Below, piece after piece: positions 55,959-64,000 of a DNA stretch of 64,000 nt. Positions within the stretch are counted from its first letter, which is position 1, and each line of letters starts with the position of its first letter. The position numbers and the translations under genes are program-made. Location of the stretch: NCBI GenBank assembly GCA_009760855.2, contig WPIO01000001.1, positions 5,138,501 to 5,202,500 of the forward strand, in the 5' to 3' direction. The notes under the pieces were generated by a model that saw nothing but the letters and a program-made list of their open reading frames with translations, searched no databases and was not told the origin of the DNA. This DNA is from Cristatella mucedo (lineage: Eukaryota; Bryozoa; Phylactolaemata; Cristatellidae).

Positions 55959-56900
55959 AATAATAATAATAATTAATTTGTATAGTGCCCTCTGATGACT
56001 TACTTCTTTCTAGGCACTTTATACGGGCTGTAAAGGAAGCATGATTGGGTGATTAGTGGTAGTGTGCTTAATGTCCCCAAGCCTAACTTGATCAGAGGTG
56101 ACATACATAAGGTCAACAGGCATATATATGGTTAGCGGCAACATGCATAGTGTCAATATGCATACGCTCACAAAGGAATACTCACATGCACCCACTAATT
56201 GCTGTGATAAATATATGCGCGTTTAGCTTTTTAAATTTCCTCGAGCCAGAGGATATCGTGAAAATTCAGTCGGGAGTGAGTTTCAGGCTTTTCTGAGTCT
56301 TTTAATACGAACTAAAGGCACGGTCTCCAAAGGATTTGATGCTCGCACGAAGTATTGCTAAACGGTTTTATTAAGAACAGCGGGTTATACGAAGCCTATC
56401 CCGGTGGTAGAGTAGATCTGATAGATAGGCTGGTGCCAACGAATGTAGGGACCTAAAAGTGAGTGACCGAAATTTGACTTCGATGCGGTGTGGTTGATTG
56501 GGAGCCAGTCAGGTCGGCGAGAAGAACTACGACGCTCACGACAGACGTGCCTAGCTGCAGCTTTTCCTCTACTTTAAGTGCACGATTGCACAAGCCAGTA
56601 GACCAAGCAGTAAGTTACCGAGAACAGAAGTCGAGACGGGATTTCGCAAATGCATGGACCAATTTCGATGCAGTATCCCTGTCTAAGCAAATTCGAGTTT
56701 TAGCGATGCTATATATCGGAAAGTAGACAGAGTTTGCTGTGGAGATGGTTTGATCGTCTTATGAACGGTCACTTTGGAACAGGACACCTAGATTTTGTGC
56801 GGATTCAACAGGAGATATTCTTGCAGAGCCGATTTTAAGCTAAGCATTAGGTTTTTCAATTTCTGATTCACTTGGTTTGTTTGCCGTAACTAATAACGTG
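55959..56900 (-). mobile_element. LINE family A relic (minus)
   Basis: AAT-repeat tail, hairpin end (TAGTGCCCTCTGATGACTTACTTC...), 3' UTR, then RT C-terminal sequence colinear with 8891-9850 up to the LLVMG-equivalent region. Frameshifted; the plus-strand frame at 56490-56726 is a shadow. Confidence 0.82.
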
Positions 56901-56940
56901 TGTGCGTCGTGCGTGCGTTCGTGTGTGCGTGCGTGCGTGA
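56899..56940. repeat. GTGC/GTGT short tandem repeat
   Basis: CGTGTGTGCGTCGTGCGTGCG...GTGCGTGCGTGA directly adjoining the inverted repeat at 56942. Confidence 0.85.
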
Positions 56941-56941
56941 A

Positions 56942-57379
56942 CCTATTGGCGGGAACCCGGGTCCCTGCGAAGGCCCCATGCTCAAAGAGAATTGATTATT
57001 TTCTACAAAATCGTAGAAAAATCTTATTTTCAGTTATACCTATCATGCTAAAAACGGAGGATGCCAACGCATTTTCTGCATCCGCTCACGGCGCCGTACA
57101 CGGAGTTCAAAAAGCAAAACTGGGGATTGATATCGAAATGCCAAAGAAGAAGCCCGGGCTCCCGAAGAACCCCCCCCCCCCGCTCTACAGCCTGGCCATA
57201 CCTCACACCTGTCTTTCTTTGCCAACAAGTAGAGAATAAAATTGAACTGATCACGGTATAGCTTTATTGACCAAAAGAAGACGACTAAGCCTATAAGGTC
57301 TATTTGACAATTATTCGTGGTCTTATAGATTTTTTTGCAAGACTCGGGTCCTTTTAGGGACCCGGGTCCCGCCAATAGG

Positions 57380-57380
<1 letters not shown>
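56942..57380. mobile_element. Candidate TIR element (about 440 bp)
   Basis: CCTATTGGCGGGAACCCGGGTCCCT at 56942-56966 is inverted at 57357-57380 with a single-base difference. The segment between (390 bp) has no open frame of known type; a C-run lies near 57171. Left flank is a GTGC microsatellite and right flank a TA microsatellite, so a target duplication cannot be read. Could be a nonautonomous DNA transposon or a stem-loop-prone inverted duplication. Confidence 0.55.

Positions 57381-57382
<2 letters not shown>

Positions 57383-57459
<77 letters not shown>
57383..57459. repeat. (AT)n microsatellite
   Basis: 77 bp uninterrupted, bridging the inverted-repeat element and the RLE-type LINE. 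Confidence 0.97.
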
Positions 57460-57460
<1 letters not shown>

Positions 57461-57665
57461 CCGTGGGCTGCTGTCACCGCAGCAAAAGGGCTTTGTTTCC
57501 GGGTGTGGAGGGCTGCTTAGAGCAGTCCTTTCTTGCGGAGTGCGCTTTTGACGAGGCCAGAGATCAGCAGGGTGCTGGCGTTGTGTACACTGCGTTCCTC
57601 GACCTACAGAATGCCTTCGGAAGCATTCCACATGTCTCCCTTCTCAGTTTGCTTCGCATGCCGGA

Positions 57666-58214
57666 GTGGAGAGATTCTGCAGGTTTGTTGAGCGCCTCTA
57701 TACCGGCTCGATCCTGGAGCTTTGGGTGAGCGACGAGACGTTGGTGGCGTTTCCTACGACTGCCGGTGTCCGGCGGGGCGACGCTCTATCACTGATCCTC
57801 TTTGATCTGGCGATGGAATCGGTTGTCAGACTCTATGCTGATATGCACAAATCATGTTTCCAGCTTGGCAGAACCTCCCTGTTGGTCTGTACCTTAGCAG
57901 ATGACCTCGCCCTGTTCTCAGGTACGTCTTCTGGTCTTCAGGCCCTCGTGTACTCAGTTGAACAGGCTGCGTCGACGCTGGGCATATGGTTCTGGCCGGC
58001 GAAGTGCTGTGTCGTCAACCGAAAGGGTGCTAAGGCCTTGCCCATCTCAATCACCCTACATGACAGGTGGATCTCCGAGCTGCCGGAGACCGAGTCAGTG
58101 GCCTACCTTAGAGCCCCGCAGGGTCTTGGGCAGCCTAGGTCTGAAATAAAGCAGGTCTGCTCTTTCCTTGCAAGGGACATTAGCCTGCTTAAGGCCAGCC
58201 TTCTCGCTCCTTGA
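57666..58214 (+). pseudogene. RT palm fragment of RLE-type LINE
   Basis: 182-residue open frame with GVRRGDALSLILFDLAME (residues 34-51) and LADDLALFS (77-85, catalytic Asp pair), followed by WFWPAKCCVVN. Part of the element at 57460-59565, cut by frameshift on both sides. Confidence 0.83.
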
Positions 58215-59145
58215 CAAAAGTTTGACGCCTTGCGACTTTCCTCCTAACACGGCCTGACTACCTTTGTCGGGAGCGGCTTGTGCCTAAGGCCACTCTGCAA
58301 CCAGCCAAAAAGGCTTTGGTGGAGCTAGGTCGCTTCGCGTGCGGTCTGCCGAACTTTGCATCGGTGCATTTCCCACTTGCTCCTCTCTCTCTCTCTCTGC
58401 AGGGCGGGCTTGGCTTGATCCGCTTCGGGACGAACGCCTCCGTCCTACGAGCTGGGCAAGCCTGTCGCATGCTGTGCTCGCCCAACTCGTGCGTCCGTCA
58501 AGTCGCCCATCACAGACTGGCTCGACCGGGCAGTCGCCAGCCTGGATGGCACGCTGTCGTCTGATGAAGAGCGTTCGCGATAACTAAGCCCAGCAGCCTT
58601 TGGCCCTGGCAACAGGGTCGGCCCGATCTCGTTGCGGTCAGACGTGCGTAAGTGTCTCAAGTGGCTCTCCTGTCGCCTCTCGATGACCGGCCCTGAAGAG
58701 CTGGCTGTGTCCACCAAACCTGACGGCATCGAGCACTGGGTCATGCCGAGAGTGGTCATCACGAAGCTGCGAGAGTTGGCCAGGCTCGTGTAAGGCCGTA
58801 CTTTGGCGGCCCAGCCTGCACAGGGCAGGGTCAGCCGCTGCCTGGCCACGGACAGGTTCGCCACCCGCAGTCCCATCTTGACTACGGGTCTTGGCCTGTC
58901 GTTCTGGGCTTGGCGATTTGTGCACCGAGCGTGCCTTGACGTGCTGCCAGTGGCTGCTGCCAGGAGTCGGGCACCCTGGGATGATTACCAGCTGCCGCCT
59001 ATGCCGAATGGAGGCAAAGACCATTTGCCCATCCTGAGCCACTGCTGGCCGATGCTGCATGAAATTACGGCCCGACAAAACCAGGTTCAGCGCCACCTAA
59101 TCGGAGCTCTTCTGGCCACAGTGCTTAACTACATGTCGGCAGGCC

Positions 59146-59553
59146 GTGCCCTCCAGCTTGCCGGTGGCTCTCAAGCCGGACCTGGTCATTGACAACGGCA
59201 TTAATTTAGCAATTGTTGATGTGACGGTGTTGTTAAACAGCAGCGAGGATGCTCTAATTACGGAGGCCCGGGACAAGATTGATAAATATGCAGCCATTGC
59301 CCGGTCTTTCCTGACAGCTGGCTACCGGTCGGCAGCGGTGAGGCCCTTCCCGGTCCGGGCTCTCAGCAGCTGGTGGCCGAATAATGAAGCTTGCCTGGCC
59401 TACCTCGGCATCCCACGCGAGGAAAGAATGATTTTAAGACGGCACTGCATCTCCGACGATATTACCGTCTCGGAAGCCACGTGGTCCTTGTTCCTGAACC
59501 GGGAGACACGGGTAGCACCCGCGACCCCGGCTGAGCAGGGGACCTCTGGCTAA
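59146..59553 (+). pseudogene. Restriction-like endonuclease C-terminal ORF
   Basis: 135-residue frame: KPDLVIDN (10-17), IVDVTV (23-28), EARDKIDKY (40-48), the expected acidic/lysine order of the RLE active site, then a family-typical tail. It is the best preserved part of the element. Upstream coding is out of frame, so this is a remnant. Confidence 0.82.
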
Positions 59554-59569
59554 TATATATAGGCACGTT

Positions 59570-60655
59570 AAATATTGTCCGTCTCCATTTAAAGTCGAAC
59601 AGACGCTGGCAAATGTCATCTATGCAGTACCTAGCAGAGGCCGCTGTGGAGCGTTTGTAAGTGCTCGAGAGGCAAGATGCGGATTGCATCTCGATACACC
59701 GATTTCCGTTGGAATGATCCTTTGTGAGACCCAACTTAAAGATTTCATCGCCTGCAAAAGCAGCAGTGATGGTAAGCAAGCGCATGTAACTGTCTATGGG
59801 CCCATGGCTGGAGCTTCGGCGGCCTTGGGTCGATCGCTGGCAAAGGGAGACCAGCTCACGAAGCATCAGAGAGATCCGTGGAACTGTGTTGATGCCAACA
59901 ATGACACTTAACTCGAGACAGTTGGCTACAGCCATGCTAACAGCTCGGATAGCCTTGGCAGTCTCAGGTTTTTCCAGTAAGGGTTTAAGCTAGTTAACAT
60001 GGCGTTCGACCAGCTGAGTAGGCGAATACCTCGTGCATGCATGTGTTCATGTTCAAGCAAGCCAGGTACTTGACGCTTGAACTTGATTAACACATCGCGC
60101 TACTTAAGAAGATAAGTTCGCAAGATTTGAGGAACGCAGCCTCACAAATTTGTTTTATACAAATGGGCATGTGCAGTGACATTTATTTTGAATCATTTGT
60201 CTCCAAATAGAATGGTACACACTTAAAGAGTGTACTATAAACTGAGACTTTATGGTTCTATTGTCACCGTCTCTTGACAATAAGGGATTGAATTTTTCTT
60301 GAGCCCTAGCTGCCGTCCGTTACGTAAAAGTACAGTCGGGCAAGCTAATGCAATCCTGATTTCTGTCTAAACATACGTGCAATGTGGGCTTGGTGTAAAT
60401 GGTAAAAACAAAGCGTTACAGCCCTACAGTGAATCATCTGTCAATTCGAGGCTTAAGATTTACTTCACACCCTATTTCAAGAGAGAATTATTTAACCGTT
60501 AATTTTCTTATGAGACCTTAGGCTTTGTAAGACTGGACCGCATTGATGCTATGTGTACAAAGCTGGTTGCACAGTAATTTTCGCACCGTATGCACACAAG
60601 CAGTTGTGACGAGAAATTTATAGGTATGTGTCTAATAAGTAAACACTAGCAGATT
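59570..60655. other. No gene seen
   Basis: No recognisable coding or repeat sequence; the frames at 59684-59993 have no identifiable domain. Confidence 0.35.
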
Positions 60656-60659
60656 TAGC

Positions 60660-60810
60660 AGCCTCACTTATATAGCGGCAGAAGAATCTTAATTTCTTAT
60701 CACGACCGCTTACGGACGGCAATAAAGGATTGCCCGCTGCAGGACTCGAACCCATGAACCTGGTCGTGAAGAGAGATTACTTAATCCAGGGCTAAGACGT
60801 TGCTTAAGCC
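60660..60810 (-). mobile_element. SINE relic (minus)
   Basis: Reverse complement shows the head, a B-box-like GGGTTCGAGTCCTG, and the body with AGCGGTCGTGATAAG...ATTCTTCTGCCGCTATATAAGTGAGGCT. Confidence 0.78.
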
Positions 60811-61059
60811 AATGGCTACTGCTAAAGTTTCACCTCTTCCCCAAGTTAAAAGATTACAGTTTACACCGGCGCCGCCGCATCGAGAATAAGCACGACTGTT
60901 TCCATTGCGTGTATCGAACGAACGACTAAAACGTTAGGCAACTGAATTAGTATATTGAACAAAATCTTAAATATTTAGTATAAGATGTCTCCATTTTTTT
61001 CCTGTGGTAGTTTTATTTTCTAATTGCCTGAGCCTTTAAAAGTAAAAGTAAAGTACGGT

Positions 61060-61210
61060 TAGCCGATTTAAAAGCTTCATCTATATAGTGGCAGGAGAGC
61101 TTTAACTGCCATCAACACCGCTTGCAGTAGGTAATACATGATTGCCCACTAAAAGGCTCGAACACGTGACTAGGGTCTTGAAGTGCGAGCACCTTACACC
61201 CCTGGGCAAA
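61060..61210 (-). mobile_element. SINE relic (minus)
   Basis: Reverse complement shows TGCCCAGGGGTGTAAGGTGCTCGC (A-box side), GTGTTCGAGCC (B box) and the body GCAAGCGGTGTTGATGGC...CTCTCCTGCCACTATATAG. Confidence 0.75.
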
Positions 61211-61859
61211 TCCTATGGGCAAGAAGTACGACAAGTAGCCATTATTTCCTGCAAGTTTGTTTTTGGGACGGAAAAGACCGACTAGCTCAAAACTATTCCA
61301 TTTCTAATGAGAAATTTGCGTACTGCGATTCACATTTTGTCTAAAAGAATATGAAAGGATCACAGATAGCATGCATTTACTCAAGACACGGACAAAGATG
61401 AGAGCTCAGATGTGAGCAGATATGCTCGACTCTCGGCTATGCTGCAAATAGCTTTCTCAATGAAGCCCCCTAACAGACACTCCGTCATTTTTTCGCTGTA
61501 TGTACTTTATAAGAACCTTCAAAGTTTAGTATATCTTAGTCAATAAAAGTGTTCTGTTCTTTGTAACAACGTTCAAAGTCCAGTATATCCTGGTGAACGA
61601 GCTCGCCTGGTTCCTCCGAATAAGCTCGACGTGCTCTCCTTAAATTCGTTTAGATTTACGATAAGGTCTTTTGAGTGGCACTCTGCATTCCATTTTGGCA
61701 TTGGTCTTAATGAGAATATGAATCCGTCGCTAAAATTATTCAGCTTAATGACTGCTCGGAAAGCCACTAACCACTATACGGAAACCTTTCCAAGCCTTCG
61801 CCTCCGTCCTTTTCTGCTTCGCGGCGAAATCGTCGTACTTAATGGTCGTCTTAGCTGAA

Positions 61860-62360
61860 AGCGCTTGGAATGAAATGGCTGCGGGTTAAGGTCTTACGCT
61901 CATCCACAAGGCCCACCACAGCTTGGCTCCTTAAGACTTAGCTGAACTTCTGCACCAGTTTCAGCCTCCTCGTTCCCTCAGATCCTCAATGAACTACATT
62001 AGTTGTTCCATTTGTCCACTTACATGCTGTCGGCGACAGAAGCGTTTTCTCTGCATGCCCTAGCCTGTGGAGCTCACTTCCTCGCCGCTAATGAACGAAA
62101 GTTACTCTCGTGCTGCCGAATATAGCGCACCCATTCCAGCCGTCGGTGAGCTGCTTTGCTACTTCCATGCTACTTCACTACCTCGACGGCTTTCGTGGTC
62201 CGGCCGTGCTTCCTCCTTTTGGTTGCGTGAGATAAAGTCTCTTGGCTACCGATTGCGTAGCGAAAGCCGCTTAGGCTTTGAGTGCGCTATACAAAACTCT
62301 TCTGCGTAACACCCACATGGTCTTTGTGGCTTTGCGGAGTTACAGACGAAGATACATTGC
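61860..62360 (+). mobile_element. LINE family B relic, 3' end
   Basis: Decayed LTHKAHHSLAP...LAELLHQFQPPRSL block near 61890-61975, then the coding end and a 3' terminus shared with the minus copy at 47090 (TTTGTGGCTTTGCGGAGTTACAGACG). Confidence 0.78.
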
Positions 62361-62805
62361 ATTACATTCTTTATGTGGCCCGAAGACTATTTCAGCTTTG
62401 GCACTTACCGCCGTCAGCTGGGGCAAAAGCATCTTGAGAGCTGATACTTGAAACTATGCTGACTCATAGTTGAGAGCCGCGACAAATTGGTTTGAATGAG
62501 ACCTAACTTAATGTGGCAGCAGCAGCGCCTTCAAAAGGTCCACTGGCGGCTCCTGCCTGGTGTTGCTCTTCAAAGCAGACAATTTAATCCGCTGTGGCCA
62601 CTACCTTAATTGACAGTGAGCCTTACTGACTCGGCTGCCCCAAAGGCGAAGGAAAGGAGGACACTTCGTGAAACCGCCTTCGGTGCCCTTCAGGAAGGAT
62701 ACAATTCTTAGTCTCCAATGACCTCATAGCCACAATCGCCAAACTTCGAGCACTAGTCTGCGTCTCAATACTGATGTAGTCCTATTTGAGACTCGCAGAA
62801 TAAAC
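62361..62805. other. No gene seen
   Basis: Unassigned single-copy-looking sequence. Confidence 0.35.
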
Positions 62806-62806
62806 T

Positions 62807-62807
<1 letters not shown>

Positions 62808-62844
<37 letters not shown>

Positions 62845-62886
62845 CAGAGAGAGATAGAGAGGGAGAGAGAGAGAGAAATAGAGAGA

Positions 62887-62968
<82 letters not shown>

Positions 62969-63110
62969 GGGAGAGAGAGAGAGAGGGAGAGAGACAGAGA
63001 GAGATAAAGGGAGAGAGAGGGAGAGAGAAGATAGAAAGAGAGGGGGAGAGAGAGAGAGAAGCAGAGAGAGAGGGAGATAGAGAAATAGAAAGAGAGAGAG
63101 AAACAGAGAG
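62808..63110. repeat. (GA)n polypurine tract
   Basis: About 300 bp nearly all purine on the plus strand, with rare C/T interruptions (GACAG, GATAG). Open frames of Arg/Glu (plus) or Ser/Leu (minus) repeats are artefacts. Confidence 0.96.
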
Positions 63111-63119
63111 GGTAATTAT

Positions 63120-64000
63120 TCCCGATATGAGGCAGATATGAGGACTTTTGAGAGACTGTGTCACCTATCCATGAGTAGTCGCCATTCAATGGTTTGGAGG
63201 CAATTCCTATTGCCTCGAATAGATCGGCCACATCGGTCATAGAAGCATGGCTAAACTTACCAACTGATGAAGTTGGAACACAGATGGATACGCTTTCTAT
63301 TATCAGTTCATTCCGCAAAAATTTTACTTCTTGAGCATCTATGTCCGCAGCTCATCATTTGACTTTGTAAGACCACGCTCTGATCAAATCAATGGGTTTT
63401 TTTGGTCTTGGTATTGTAGCTTTCTCTCCTCAGCTGCATCACTGAAATCGTAATCTGGACCTGATATATCTTCTTCTTCGCTGTCGGACGTGCAGCTCTC
63501 TCCAGAAGATTCATACATAATGAGAGGTTACCTATCTTCATTGTTCACTGGTCCTCCTGGTAACATCCTCTAATTATTCCACAAGTGTTTAGATTACAAA
63601 TTTATGTTTCATGTTTATCCAATTTCAACTTCGTGTTTATCTCGCCGCTCCCCGTGTATCTTCATCCCCGAGAAGGGTCGACACGTTCTTTCGCGAGCGT
63701 GGCAGCAACCGCCACACCAGCCATCAAGATGCACACCCTCCGGGGGGTGCACTAGCACCGTAGTCATCGCCATCATGACCAGCCCCTAGTGCACTTGCAC
63801 CGTGGGCTCTGCGGTTCGTCGTGGTCGTTTTTCGCCGCACCTCGGCCCTACGACCCACAACCGAGGGAGGTTTTGGCTTAACCACAGCTGAGTGTTAGCC
63901 AAGTAAGTAGCTACGGCCGGGGAGGGGGAGGCCATGTTAAAAAGACTCACAATCATTAACAACCGCTCCGTGGTCCACCGCGATTATGTGACCAGTCCGG
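63120..64000. other. No gene identified
   Basis: The last part (63640-64000) is GC-richer and contains a direct repeat GTGCACTAGCACCGT / GTGCACTTGCACCGT (about 63746 and 63790). It may be the edge of another gene or repeat. Confidence 0.35.

Larger units (their letters stand above)
57460..59565 (+). mobile_element. LINE with restriction-like endonuclease, decayed 3' half
   Basis: Colinear pieces of an R2/R4/NeSL-type retrotransposon: LLSPQQKGFVSG at 57473, AFLDLQNAFGSIPH near 57590, RFVERLYTGSILELW, GVRRGDALSLILFDLAME near 57765, CTLADDLALFS near 57890, QGGLGLIRFG near 58400, HCWPMLHEITARQN near 59040, then KPDLVIDNG...IVDVTV at 59173-59230. The last is the PD...D core of the C-terminal restriction-like endonuclease that distinguishes these elements from APE-type LINEs such as A and B. 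Several frameshifts and stops (near 57505, 57670, 58210 and others). The 5' half, including DNA-binding fingers, is missing; it begins at a TA repeat and ends next to TAATATATATA. Confidence 0.85.

Noticed and set aside
62724-63318. Ser/Leu and Arg/Glu repeat open frames
   Set aside because: Translation of the GA microsatellite.

Overview
This is a metazoan (invertebrate) nuclear genomic window. It has spliced GT-AG introns of several kb, small phase-matched exons, many 5'-truncated non-LTR retrotransposons, tRNA-derived SINEs and microsatellites. The species cannot be fixed from sequence alone. Proteins combining CAP, EGF and ShKT modules are widespread in invertebrates.

Region 1 (1-33 kb) holds a plus-strand secreted-protein gene, assembled here exon by exon because almost none of its exons are long ORFs. 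In order: CAP C-terminal exon (1676), CAP-hinge exon (4973), EGF exon (5149), ShKT exon (8264), a Thr/Pro/Lys mucin-like tandem-repeat exon (11029), CAP start exon (11894), CAP core exon (16315), then a second set of CAP C-terminal (22878), hinge (26213), EGF (26389) and ShKT (31139) exons. Every junction is phase compatible, so the exons can be read as one protein with two CAP-EGF-ShKT modules joined by a Thr-rich linker; the 5' end lies left of the window. The alternative is two tandem genes. The CAP core exon appears to use a rare GC donor. Introns and exons at 1-7.4 kb are repeated almost unchanged at 21.5-28.7 kb, while the adjoining parts of the same duplication (around the ShKT exons and beyond) are clearly more diverged.

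Region 2 (33-48 kb) is almost entirely repeats: two families of CR1/L2-like LINE fragments (called A and B here), many orphan 3' ends of family A carrying a conserved hairpin plus an ATT-repeat tail, SINEs, a short TIR element, and a broken copy of a GPCR gene (42.2-42.6 kb).

Region 3 (48-54.3 kb) is GC- and CpG-rich and holds the one intact single-exon gene, a 332-residue rhodopsin-like GPCR (52896-53894), plus a possible CpG-island promoter (48.1-49.9 kb).

Region 4 (54.3-64 kb) holds another long LINE A relic, a candidate inverted-repeat element (56.94-57.38 kb), a TA microsatellite abutting the decayed 3' half of a LINE with a restriction-like endonuclease domain (57.46-59.55 kb), more SINE and LINE fragments, and a 300-bp polypurine tract. 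No rRNA, canonical tRNA gene, CRISPR or prokaryotic feature was seen.
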